Assembly: GCA_027347125.1 (NCBI GenBank)
Contig: DAIERC010000343.1
Span: 1 to 6,840, forward strand
Origin: Ignavibacteriales bacterium
GTDB lineage: Bacteria > Bacteroidota > Ignavibacteria > Ignavibacteriales > Ignavibacteriaceae
Reading direction: 5' to 3'
Length of the DNA: 6,840 nt
A program made the position numbers and the translations under genes. The notes under the pieces were generated by a model that saw only the letters and a list, made by a program, of their open reading frames with translations, made no database searches and had not been told where the DNA came from. Below are positions 1 to 6,243 of this stretch, one piece after another; positions within the stretch are counted from its first letter, which is position 1, and every line of letters starts with the position of its first letter.

Positions 1-34
1 ATTCTACTATACCTTTGAAGTTTGGCTCATTCAT
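1..34 (-). CDS. Possible 5' end of a leftward gene, cut by the window edge
   Basis: An ATG at position 34 opens a leftward reading frame that begins MNEPNFKGIVE and stays open to the window edge. No Shine-Dalgarno sequence is visible before it. Support comes from position: a near-perfect promoter lies just upstream (68-98) and would give a leader of about 28 nt. A second ATG at position 30 is out of frame and meets a stop after seven codons, so 34 is the better start. Eleven codons are too few to name a family. Confidence 0.42.
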   Translation of the reverse strand, partial: MNEPNFKGIVE

Positions 35-67
35 ATAATGACGTTAAATAATAAATTAAACACGGTA

Positions 68-98
68 CAAATATAATGAAAAATCTTGTATGTGTCAA
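68..98 (-). promoter_or_regulatory. Strong leftward promoter (TTGACA / TATATTTG)
   Basis: Read on the minus strand, TTGACA (98-93) is followed after exactly 17 nt by TATATT (75-70). This is a full -35 box and a 5/6 -10 box at ideal sigma-70 spacing. The same site reads TTG, 20 nt, TATATTTG (75-68), which fits the Bacteroidota -33/-7 consensus (TTTG, TAnnTTTG). Transcription should start near 62 and run left into the partial gene at 34. The site lies 67 nt past the stop of the deoxyhypusine-synthase-like gene, so the leftmost gene probably has its own transcript. Confidence 0.75.
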
Positions 99-165
99 GT
101 ATATAGTTACCTCCCAAGAGGCATTTTTTTAGAACCTGAAATTATTTGTTGTAATATAAAGCAGG

Positions 166-1209
166 TTATGCTACAACTTTATCTGAGGAAAATATTTTCT
201 GAAATTCTTTCGGTTTTCTTCCCTTCCATGCTCCTTTGTGGTAAGCGTATCCGGCAATTAAGGGCATTGCAATGGTAGCTTCCGAGTAAACCATCTGCTC
301 GAAAGTTGTTTCAACTTTACCCCAAGAACTGGCTTCCTTAAGTGTTGAGCTTGAAAGCGCACCGTCCCTAACATCGGCAACGGTAATTTGCACAGCGTAT
401 TTATGCATGGGAGCGTCTTCCTGCAGAATGTCTGCGGCCACAACAATATCTTGAGTAAAGTTTTTAGGTACTCCGCCGCCAATCATAAAGATGCCGGTTT
501 CTTTGCTGTGCAATTTTATTTTTGTTAATTCCAAAAAGTCCTTTGCTGAGTCAATCGAAGCATGTTTATCCGGATGGCTTGTTTGGTGCATTACAAAACC
601 GAAGCCTGCCGAGCAATCTGAAAAGGCGGGAACAAAAATGGGAATGTTCTTTTTGTAAGCAGCGTAAATTACCGAGTCTTCAACTTTGGGCCCGCCGTTC
701 TCATCAAGATATTTACCGAACTCCCATAAAAGTTCTCGTGATGAATATGGCTTTGGTTCAAGGCTGTCGAATATTTTGGCCGTGGTTTCGTCGCAAACTC
801 GCAGTTCGTCTTCATCAATATAAGTATCGTAAATTCTATCGATGTGAAGATCACGTAAAAGGTTATCATCGTTGAATGGCGTTCCTTTATAATGTCTGAA
901 ACCCAGGGCTTCAAAAAAATCCTGGTCTACCATAACGGCGCCGGTAGAAACGATAGCGTCTACCATGTTGTTCATAACGAGATCGTACACAACTTTTTTT
1001 AAACCTGCGCTAAACAGGCTGCCGGCTAGAGTTAAAATAACCCCGCATTCTTTATCCTTCAACATCATATCGTAAATTTTAGAAGCCCGGTTAAGATCTC
1101 TTGCCGAAAAAGCCATATGTTCCATCGCATCGACCAGAGGAATAACATTATGTTCTTTTATATCGATATGCTTTATCGTTTCCTTTAAGAAATCGCTTTT
1201 GCTTGCCAT
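166..1209 (-). CDS. Deoxyhypusine synthase-like protein (bacterial DHS family)
   Basis: This 347-residue cytoplasmic protein belongs to the deoxyhypusine synthase / homospermidine synthase family, whose members use NAD to transfer an aminobutyl group from spermidine. Family features run through its length: LTLAGSLFSAGL at 59-70, NMVDAIVSTGA at 81-91 (NAD site), FVPAFSD at 192-198, IGGGVPKN at 243-250 and SSWGK at 294-298. Lys298 matches the catalytic Lys329 of human DHS (SWGK). From a by-eye alignment, human Asp243 and His288 fall at Phe203 and Asn250 here. Bacteria lack eIF5A, so a polyamine substrate is more likely than hypusine formation; this is inference. A start at 1242 would add 11 residues, but ATG 1209 has AAGGAG 7 nt upstream (1217-1222), and a -7-like motif at 1256-1263 would leave the longer start almost no leader. 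Confidence 0.9.
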   Translation of the reverse strand: MASKSDFLKETIKHIDIKEHNVIPLVDAMEHMAFSARDLNRASKIYDMMLKDKECGVILTLAGSLFSAGLKKVVYDLVMNNMVDAIVSTGAVMVDQDFFEALGFRHYKGTPFNDDNLLRDLHIDRIYDTYIDEDELRVCDETTAKIFDSLEPKPYSSRELLWEFGKYLDENGGPKVEDSVIYAAYKKNIPIFVPAFSDCSAGFGFVMHQTSHPDKHASIDSAKDFLELTKIKLHSKETGIFMIGGGVPKNFTQDIVVAADILQEDAPMHKYAVQITVADVRDGALSSSTLKEASSWGKVETTFEQMVYSEATIAMPLIAGYAYHKGAWKGRKPKEFQKIFSSDKVVA

Positions 1210-1214
1210 TTTTT

Positions 1215-1222
1215 CACTCCTT
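1215..1222 (-). promoter_or_regulatory. Ribosome binding site that decides the DHS-like start
   Basis: On the minus strand AAGGAGTG precedes ATG 1209, with 7 nt between GGAG and the start codon. This favours 1209 over the in-frame ATG at 1242, which has no comparable site upstream. Confidence 0.85.
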
Positions 1223-1255
1223 GCTATAAGTTTAAATTTCATTAAAATAAAATAA

Positions 1256-1263
1256 CAAATATA
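1256..1263 (-). promoter_or_regulatory. -7-like element TATATTTG upstream of the DHS-like gene
   Basis: The minus strand carries TATATTTG, identical to the -7 element of the left-edge promoter. No TTG lies 19-23 nt upstream of it, so only half of the promoter is recognisable. If used, it would give a leader of about 40 nt to ATG 1209. The rest of the 183-nt spacer between the two leftward genes (1210-1392) is very AT-rich and holds nothing else I can support. Confidence 0.4.
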
Positions 1264-1384
1264 AAAGGAAATTAAATATTATCCTTAAAATTAACTGAAT
1301 TAATATTTCATAACTCCGTTGTGTGAATCAAATTGTAACCCGTTAAAATTATTTATTTTATTAAGCATCTTTCGGATTGTTCGC

Positions 1385-1415
1385 GGTTGGCTTTAAAAAA
1401 ACTGTTTCGCCAACC
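1385..1415 (-). other. Hairpin across the stop codon of the SDR epimerase gene
   Basis: GGTTGGC (1385-1391) and GCCAACC (1409-1415) form a perfect 7-bp GC-rich stem around a 17-nt loop that contains the TAA stop (1393-1395) and an A/T homopolymer. No T-run follows the stem on either strand, so it is not a standard intrinsic terminator. It might act as a 3' stabilising or pausing structure between the two leftward genes, or it may be chance. Confidence 0.35.
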
Positions 1416-2430
1416 TTAAAATACCTTGTTTCCACGGAACACGGTGGGAAACGCCGCTTTTATTTTTAAATTCTTCAAAATGATCTACATACCATTTGTA
1501 ATTTCTTACAAGTGCGTCTTTGTTTGAATACTTCGGTGCGTAACCCAAAACAGTTTCGGCTTTTTCTATCGATACGAAAGAATCTTTCGAAGCTGTTTCA
1601 TAAACCCATTTGTACAACGGTGAAAGTTTAAAGGCTTCCAATATTTTTAATGTGAAGATAACAGGTTTTTCAGGTAAGCCGACAATTTTTTTACCGAAGC
1701 CTGCGTAATCCAAAACCGCCTGATAATCTTCTTTCATCGTAGTATATTCTTTCGCGCCAATATTAAAAGTGTCGTTAACTTTTTCTTTATCAAGAGTAGC
1801 GCATAAATAGATTGCATCGCATAAATCTTCTACATCAAGAAGCTGGTACTTGTTTTTTCCGTTACCAATCATCGGGAAGCCTTTTCCGTCTTTAGCCCAA
1901 TCGTATAATAGATCGAAAACTCCAAGCCTTTCCGGCCCTATAAATGATTTTGGGCGAATAATCGGCACGCAAAATCCTTTTGATCTTAGTTTCTTACATT
2001 CCTCTTCGGCCATTATTTTTGCTTTACCGTAAGGGCCAACGCCGTCAAGCTTGTCATCTTCTTTTAGCGGGTGATGATCCGGTATGCCGTAAACCGCTGT
2101 TGATGAAATATGTATAAACCGGTCTACATTGTTTTTTTCTGCGGCCTCCAATAAATTTTTTGTGCCGTTTATATCTGTGGAAAAAATATCTTCGGGTTTA
2201 TAAAGCGGAAGTGCCGCCGCCGTATGTATAATTACGTCAACACCTTTGCAAGATTTCATTACCAGTTCTTTATCCCGGATGTCTCCTTTTATTATTTCTA
2301 TTTTATCATTCATGTCCGGGTAATCAAACTCTACAATATCCAGCGACGCGATTTTGTGCCCGCGTAAATAGAGATGCCTCACTAAATTAATGCCCAAAAA
2401 ACCTGCTCCACCGGTAATTAAGAATTTCAT
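1393..2430 (-). CDS. NAD-dependent epimerase/dehydratase, extended SDR family
   Basis: A 345-residue soluble extended short-chain dehydrogenase/reductase, probably acting on a nucleotide sugar or a related 3-hydroxy substrate. The N-terminal Rossmann motif GGAGFLG is at 7-13, and Asp31 ends the second strand (SLDIV), which favours NAD(H) over NADP(H). The catalytic set is Ser109/Ser110/Thr111 (HISSTAVYG) with Tyr134 and Lys138 (YGKAK, YxxxK). RPKSFIGPERLG at 159-170 and LLDVEDLCDAI at 197-207 are typical of the substrate-side half. The tail contains HRVPWKQG (329-336). The true substrate cannot be read from sequence. A GTG at 2439 would add three residues; ATG 2430 is preferred because the conserved MKFLITG start follows it and a weak GGA lies just upstream. 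It is divergent from the 2586 gene and has its own promoter. Confidence 0.9.
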   Translation of the reverse strand: MKFLITGGAGFLGINLVRHLYLRGHKIASLDIVEFDYPDMNDKIEIIKGDIRDKELVMKSCKGVDVIIHTAAALPLYKPEDIFSTDINGTKNLLEAAEKNNVDRFIHISSTAVYGIPDHHPLKEDDKLDGVGPYGKAKIMAEEECKKLRSKGFCVPIIRPKSFIGPERLGVFDLLYDWAKDGKGFPMIGNGKNKYQLLDVEDLCDAIYLCATLDKEKVNDTFNIGAKEYTTMKEDYQAVLDYAGFGKKIVGLPEKPVIFTLKILEAFKLSPLYKWVYETASKDSFVSIEKAETVLGYAPKYSNKDALVRNYKWYVDHFEEFKNKSGVSHRVPWKQGILRLAKQFF

Positions 2431-2467
2431 TTTGTCCACACTGAATTTTTGAATAAAATAGTTCTGC

Positions 2468-2498
2468 CAAAATTAGTAATTTTAGCCAACGCTTCAAA
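2468..2498 (-). promoter_or_regulatory. FCB-type promoter of the SDR epimerase gene
   Basis: On the minus strand TTTG (2498-2495) is followed after 19 nt by TAATTTTG (2475-2468), an exact match to the Bacteroidota pattern TTTG, about 19-20 nt, TAnnTTTG. There is no good sigma-70 -10 box here, so the match is specific to that pattern. Start of transcription would fall near 2461, leaving a leader of about 30 nt. The element lies in the 155-nt divergent spacer shared with the rightward gene at 2586, for which I found no clear promoter. Confidence 0.65.
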
Positions 2499-2585
2499 CA
2501 GTGTATGTGAAATTGAGTTTATATAAGGATAAAGAAAATCGTAAGCACAAAATTTATACGGATAAAAAAACTTACCGGAGTTGAA

Positions 2586-3302
2586 TTGATAAAAAACAGC
2601 CGGGTTAATCCGCTGCTAAGTTTTTTTGTATCCATGATTATTCACATCGGCGGATTTTTAATTATTGCGTTTGCACTTAATAGCGTGGGCAGCAAAGGAA
2701 GGATAAATCCTAACAATTCTTACATCTCGATAAATTCAACATCATCAAACTTAGATATCAAAAAAAATAAAATTGATGCCGGTAAAACCGAAGTAAATAA
2801 AAATCAATCCTTAAAAAAAATAAAAGCAGTTACATCAACTAACAAGCCTGAACCTGTTGCATATTCGTTTAGTAAATTACCTGTTGATACTACGGAACTG
2901 GATCAGGTTTATAAAGAACCTACTTTAAATGTTTCGATAAAATATCCACAGAATTGGACGTATATTGATCAGGATTTAAGTGACAAACTTGACGGCGTAA
3001 CTTTTTGGGCAACACAGGGAATATATTCTCCGCCGCCTTACATCCATCTTGAAGTAAAGGATAAAGAACTATTCAGTTCTGCCAGGTACAAGTATAAAAT
3101 TGAAGCAAGCAATTATACTTTATATTACAACGATCCCGAAGAATTGGAAAACCAGGTTATGCAAACGGTTTATATCAGAACAGGTTCGGATGAAGATTTC
3201 AGTGTAAAACTGATAATGGAAGGAAGAACCGCATTTAACTCGTTTCAACCTGTATTTTTCGGCATGATAAAATCCTTTAAATTTGGGAAATCGTTATTTT
3301 AA
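2586..3302 (+). CDS. Membrane-anchored protein of unknown function with TonB-like N-terminus
   Basis: A 238-residue protein that I do not recognise as a named family. One hydrophobic segment (about 9-31) follows a short basic N-terminus, predicting a single inner-membrane anchor with the rest in the periplasm. The segment carries SMIIH, with Ser16 and His20 at the same spacing and numbering as the SxxxH motif of E. coli TonB. Residues 35-105 form a Lys/Asn/Ser-rich linker, not the Pro-rich linker of TonB. The C-terminal part (about 113-236) is soluble and begins LNVSIKYPQNW, reminiscent of PsbP/DUF1795-like domains; it does not look like a TonB C-terminal domain. The start is TTG 2586, chosen because GGAG (2577-2580) sits 5 nt upstream; the next in-frame ATG (2634) would cut into the anchor. 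It is divergent from the epimerase and has no visible promoter. Confidence 0.8.
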   Translation: MIKNSRVNPLLSFFVSMIIHIGGFLIIAFALNSVGSKGRINPNNSYISINSTSSNLDIKKNKIDAGKTEVNKNQSLKKIKAVTSTNKPEPVAYSFSKLPVDTTELDQVYKEPTLNVSIKYPQNWTYIDQDLSDKLDGVTFWATQGIYSPPPYIHLEVKDKELFSSARYKYKIEASNYTLYYNDPEELENQVMQTVYIRTGSDEDFSVKLIMEGRTAFNSFQPVFFGMIKSFKFGKSLF

Positions 3303-3481
3303 ATTTTAATAGAATTTTTTTTCATCAAAAAAATAAAAAAAAGATTTACCGGAATCACAAAGGCAATAGTATGATGTTTTACTAAAACGCTAAAAAATCC
3401 TTAAAACAAACGATTTTCGATCTTTGCGATATTTTAATTACATATTTAAATTATTCGGCAATATTATTATTAGGCATTATC

Positions 3482-3512
3482 TTGACTTTTTTCCCGCTTA
3501 GAAGTAAATTTC
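3482..3512 (+). promoter_or_regulatory. Promoter of the rplM-rpsI-rpsB-tsf operon
   Basis: TTGACT (3482-3487) is followed after 17 nt by TAAATT (3505-3510), a sigma-70-like pair. The same bases read TTG, 20 nt, TAAATTTC (3505-3512), one base off the FCB -7 consensus and with the same spacing as the left-edge promoter. Transcription would start near 3519, giving a leader of about 37 nt to the GTG start. A TATATTTG at 3518-3525 is an alternative -7 element but lacks an upstream TTG. The rest of the spacer from 3303 is AT-rich with A/T homopolymers; I see no convincing terminator for the preceding gene. Confidence 0.6.
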
Positions 3513-3542
3513 TTCTCTATATTTGAATAGATTATTGGTTTC

Positions 3543-3547
3543 GGAGG
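3543..3547 (+). promoter_or_regulatory. Ribosome binding site that decides the rplM start
   Basis: GGAGG lies 8 nt before GTG 3556. It falls inside the longer in-frame reading that would begin at TTG 3523, so it supports GTG 3556 as the true start. Confidence 0.9.
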
Positions 3548-3555
3548 AAATTAGC

Positions 3556-3990
3556 GTGAAACAAGAAAAAATTACGAAGTTTATTAGCACTCAGGATGCA
3601 GATAGAAAATGGTATCTGGTAGATGCTAAGGATCAGGTGTTGGGTCGTCTTGCAACAAAGATTGCCAGAATTATTCGCGGCAAGAATAAAGCAATCTTTA
3701 CGCCAAATGCGGATACCGGCGATTTTGTTGTGGTTATAAATGCAGATAAAGTAAGGATGACCGGTAAAAGAGAACTTCTTAAAGATTATTCTCACTATTC
3801 CGGTTACCCGGGCGGTTTAAAAGTTAGAAGCTTCGGCGATTTAATAGCTAAAAAACCTGAGTTCATTATTGAAAACGCTGTTAAAGGAATGCTTCCTAAA
3901 ACCAGGCTTGGAAAGAAATTAATTAAAAAATTAAAAATTTATGCCGGAGAATCTCATCCTCATCAAGCACAAAAACCGGAATCAATTTAG
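3556..3990 (+). CDS. rplM: 50S ribosomal protein L13
   Basis: A 144-residue L13, close to the 142 residues of E. coli L13, which binds 23S rRNA early in large-subunit assembly. Hallmarks are KWYLVDAKDQVLGRLATKIA at 18-37, HYSGYPGGLK at 80-89, AVKGMLPKTRLGK at 108-120 and the near-terminal YAGESHPHQAQKP at 129-141. An in-frame TTG at 3523 would add 11 residues, but L13 does not need them, the GGAGG ribosome binding site lies within them, and the predicted transcription start is almost at 3523. The start is therefore GTG 3556. It is the first gene of the translation operon; rpsI follows after 23 nt. Confidence 0.97.
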   Translation: MKQEKITKFISTQDADRKWYLVDAKDQVLGRLATKIARIIRGKNKAIFTPNADTGDFVVVINADKVRMTGKRELLKDYSHYSGYPGGLKVRSFGDLIAKKPEFIIENAVKGMLPKTRLGKKLIKKLKIYAGESHPHQAQKPESI

Positions 3991-4013
3991 TTTATAATGG
4001 AGATATAGATATA

Positions 4014-4400
4014 ATGGCTGATCAAATATTTGTAGGTAGAAGAAAAACTTCTGTTGCAAGAGTAATTTTAAGAAGCGGAAACGGCAAAATAACCGTAAAC
4101 GGTAATGAATTTGAAAAAGCATTTCCACAGCTTTTAAGCAGAGAAGATATTCTTAATCCCTTCAAAGCCACCGAAACAATGGGCCGCTATGATGTACTTG
4201 TTAACGTAAACGGAGGCGGTACAACTGGTCAGGCACAAGCAATAAGGCTAGGAATTGCAAGAGCTTTAATAGGAATCAATCCTGATTTTAGGCCTGCTCT
4301 TAAAGTTGAAGGCTTTTTAACCAGAGATCCTAGAATGGTTGAACGAAAAAAATACGGCCAACCCAAAGCTAGAAAAAGATTCCAGTTCTCTAAGAGATAA
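4014..4400 (+). CDS. rpsI: 30S ribosomal protein S9
   Basis: A 128-residue S9, full length for the family. It sits in the head of the 30S subunit, and its C-terminal tail reaches the P-site tRNA. Visible hallmarks are GRRKTSVARV at 8-17, NVNGGGTTGQAQAIRLGIA at 64-82, LTRDPRMVERKKYGQPKA at 102-119 and the conserved basic terminus FQFSKR ending in Lys-Arg. GGAG (3999-4002) lies 11 nt upstream of the ATG, rather far but usable. It is co-transcribed with rplM, and the pair is almost universally linked. The stop is followed by a structured 111-nt spacer before rpsB. Confidence 0.98.
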   Translation: MADQIFVGRRKTSVARVILRSGNGKITVNGNEFEKAFPQLLSREDILNPFKATETMGRYDVLVNVNGGGTTGQAQAIRLGIARALIGINPDFRPALKVEGFLTRDPRMVERKKYGQPKARKRFQFSKR

Positions 4401-4435
4401 TAGATTTTTTATTAACAATCATTCATACTTTCCGA

Positions 4436-4476
4436 TTTACCGCCTGTGTCCCGCATAAAAAGGGATCGTAGGTAAA
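4436..4476 (+). promoter_or_regulatory. Structured RNA element upstream of rpsB; candidate S2 leader
   Basis: The 111-nt spacer between rpsI and rpsB contains a two-tier hairpin. The outer stem is TTTACC (4436-4441) with GGTAAA (4471-4476), 6 perfect pairs. The inner stem is GTCCC (4448-4452) with GGGAT (4462-4466), 5 pairs including one G-U, closing a 9-nt loop. An asymmetric internal loop (6 nt against 4 nt) separates them. There is no T-run after it, so it is not a terminator, and no promoter is visible before it. rpsB-tsf mRNAs are repressed by S2 in enterobacteria through a leader structure; a similar role here is inference. I do not recognise it as a specific Rfam family. Confidence 0.55.
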
Positions 4477-4511
4477 GCTGAAGAAAGTAGAAGAATAAAA
4501 CAGGAGTAACA

Positions 4512-5351
4512 ATGAAAAAGGTTGATTTAACCCAGCTCATAGAAGCGGGTGCGCATTTCGGACATTTAACACGCCGTTGGAATCCCAAAATGAAGCCATA
4601 TATTTTTATGGAGAAGAACGGGATTCACATCATCGATTTAAAGAAAACTCAAGAACAAATTACCGATGCAGCAGAAAATCTTTCCAAGATGGTTTCCGAA
4701 GGTAAAAAAGTTCTTTTTGTAGGTACTAAAAAACAAGCTAAAAATATAATTGATACCGAAGCAAGAAGATGTAATTCCAATTGGGTTAGCGAAAGATGGC
4801 TTGGCGGAATGCTTACAAACTTCTCTACTATTCGTAAAAGCATTAAAAGATTGACTAACATCGAAAAACAGGAAACCGACGGTACTTTCGACAAGATTAC
4901 AAAAAAGGAAAGACTCTTTTTAACCAGGGAAAAAGATAAACTTAAAAAAGTGCTGGAAGGTGTAGAAACGATGAGCAGGCTACCCGGAGCTATGTTTGTT
5001 GTGGATATCAAAAAAGAATCAATTGCTATTAAAGAAGCTAGAAGGCTTAACATACCGGTTTTTGCTATTGTAGATACAAACTGCGATCCCGACCCTGTTG
5101 ATTATGTTATTCCTGCGAACGACGACGCGGTAAAAACAATTGAGCTGATTGTACAACATATGGCCGATGCCGTTATTGAAGGTGAAGCTAAGGCTAAAGA
5201 AATGAAGGCCGAAGAAAGTGCCGAGAACGAAAGACTGAAGAAGGAAAAAGAAGCGGAAAGAAAAGAAGAGCAACAAAAAGAAGCTGTGAGTAAAAAGGCT
5301 GAAGATAAAAAAACAAGCAAAGCTAAAGACGAAAATACTCCTTCTGAATAA
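4512..5351 (+). CDS. rpsB: 30S ribosomal protein S2 with charged C-terminal extension
   Basis: A 279-residue S2, which joins the 30S subunit late and helps hold S1. Conserved blocks are GAHFGH at 13-18, RRWNPKMKPYIF at 21-32, RWLGGMLTNF at 95-104, LPGAMFVVDIKKE at 157-169 and DPDPVDYVIPANDDA at 192-206. E. coli S2 has 241 residues; here the conserved core ends near 223 and is followed by a Lys/Glu/Ala-rich tail of about 55 residues, probably helical or disordered. Similar charged tails occur on S2 in several lineages. AGGAG (4502-4506) lies 5 nt before the ATG, a good ribosome binding site. tsf follows after 24 nt, the usual rpsB-tsf pairing. Confidence 0.98.
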   Translation: MKKVDLTQLIEAGAHFGHLTRRWNPKMKPYIFMEKNGIHIIDLKKTQEQITDAAENLSKMVSEGKKVLFVGTKKQAKNIIDTEARRCNSNWVSERWLGGMLTNFSTIRKSIKRLTNIEKQETDGTFDKITKKERLFLTREKDKLKKVLEGVETMSRLPGAMFVVDIKKESIAIKEARRLNIPVFAIVDTNCDPDPVDYVIPANDDAVKTIELIVQHMADAVIEGEAKAKEMKAEESAENERLKKEKEAERKEEQQKEAVSKKAEDKKTSKAKDENTPSE

Positions 5352-5375
5352 TTTAAAATAAAGGAATGAAGAACT

Positions 5376-6233
5376 ATGGCAATTACTGCTGCACAAGTAA
5401 ATGAATTAAGACAAAAAACCGGCGCGGGTATGATGGATTGTAAAAAAGCCCTAACCGAAGCCGATGGTAATTTTGAGAAAGCTATTGAAATTCTCCGTAA
5501 AAAGGGAACTGCGGTTGCCTCTAAAAGAGCGGAAAAAAGCGCTAACGAAGGTCTGGTACTTACTAAAGTTTCCGCTGATAAAAAAACAGGTTTTATAGTA
5601 GAAGTAAATTGCGAAACCGATTTTGTGGCTAAGAGTGAAGATTTTGTTAAACTTGCAGACGCGGTACTTGCCGCGGTTGAAAGTTCCAAACCTGCCAATG
5701 TTGAAGATCTTATGGAAAAAAGTCCGGCGGTAAAAACTCTTCTTACGGATGTTATGGGAAAAGTAGGAGAAAAAATTGAAATCTCCAGGTTTGCAATTGA
5801 AAATGCGCCGAACGGTATGCTTATCGATTACGTGCATTTAGGCTCAAAACTTGGTGTACTTGTTAAATATGAAAACGCCGATGGCGCAGGCGACAATTTT
5901 AATGAACTTGGCAAAGACATTGCGATGCAAGTTGCTGCAATGAAACCTATTTGCGTGTACCGCGATGAGGTTCCTACGGATATTATCAATAAAGAAATTG
6001 ATATTTATAAAGAACTTGCACGTAAAGAAGGCAAGCCCGAACAAATTCTTGAAAAAATTGCACAGGGAAAACTTAGCAAATTCTACCAGGAAAATTGTTT
6101 AAGCGAGCAGGCTTTTATTAAGGATAATGCAAAATCGGTAAATGATTTACTTAAAGAATTCAACTCGAAGCACGGAACGCAAATTAAAATTGCGTTGTTC
6201 AAACGCTTCCATCTCAGTGACGAGAATAAATAA
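5376..6233 (+). CDS. tsf: Translation elongation factor Ts
   Basis: A 285-residue EF-Ts (283 in E. coli), the cytoplasmic nucleotide exchange factor that releases GDP from EF-Tu. The N-terminal UBA-like domain spans about 1-55 (VNELRQKTGAGMMDCKKAL at 8-26). The EF-Tu contact motif TDFVA is at 81-85. The core continues with VHLGSKLGVLV (153-163), DIAMQVAA (181-188) and the later block from EGKPEQILEKIAQGKLSKFY (218-237) to QAFIKD (245-250). AAGGA (5361-5365) lies 10 nt before the ATG. It is the last gene of the translation operon: a strong terminator begins 10 nt after its stop. Confidence 0.98.
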   Translation: MAITAAQVNELRQKTGAGMMDCKKALTEADGNFEKAIEILRKKGTAVASKRAEKSANEGLVLTKVSADKKTGFIVEVNCETDFVAKSEDFVKLADAVLAAVESSKPANVEDLMEKSPAVKTLLTDVMGKVGEKIEISRFAIENAPNGMLIDYVHLGSKLGVLVKYENADGAGDNFNELGKDIAMQVAAMKPICVYRDEVPTDIINKEIDIYKELARKEGKPEQILEKIAQGKLSKFYQENCLSEQAFIKDNAKSVNDLLKEFNSKHGTQIKIALFKRFHLSDENK

Positions 6234-6243
6234 TTCTGACTGT

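Noticed and set aside
110..130. Short hairpin CCTC-CCAA-GAGG followed by CATTTTTTT, terminator-like on the plus strand
   Set aside because: The stem is only 4 bp and no rightward gene precedes it in the window. On the minus strand, where it would have to serve the DHS-like gene, there is no T-run after it.
90..278. 62-codon rightward open frame over the 3' end of the DHS-like gene
   Set aside because: It overlaps a real gene in antisense, has no ribosome binding site and has no recognisable protein features.
522..875. 117-codon rightward open frame opposite the DHS-like gene
   Set aside because: It is antisense to a clear family member, has no recognisable motif or ribosome binding site, and its composition is that of a shadow frame.
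3301..3340. T8 and A7 runs that can fold back after the 2586 gene, considered as a terminator
   Set aside because: The stem is pure A/T with no GC core and no T-run after it; more likely AT-rich spacer than a functional terminator.
3423..3454. TTTG followed by TAAATTAT as a second operon promoter
   Set aside because: The -7 half matches the consensus poorly, and the better pair at 3482-3512 is closer to rplM.
3343..4441. GATTTACCG occurring at both 3343 and 4434, considered as a repeat
   Set aside because: Only nine bases are shared, with no wider similarity around either copy; consistent with chance.
5102..5698. 198-codon leftward open frame across rpsB and tsf
   Set aside because: It spans the complement of the two genes, and its Ser/Ala/Phe-rich product is what the Lys/Glu-rich S2 tail gives on the other strand. 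No start signal was seen.
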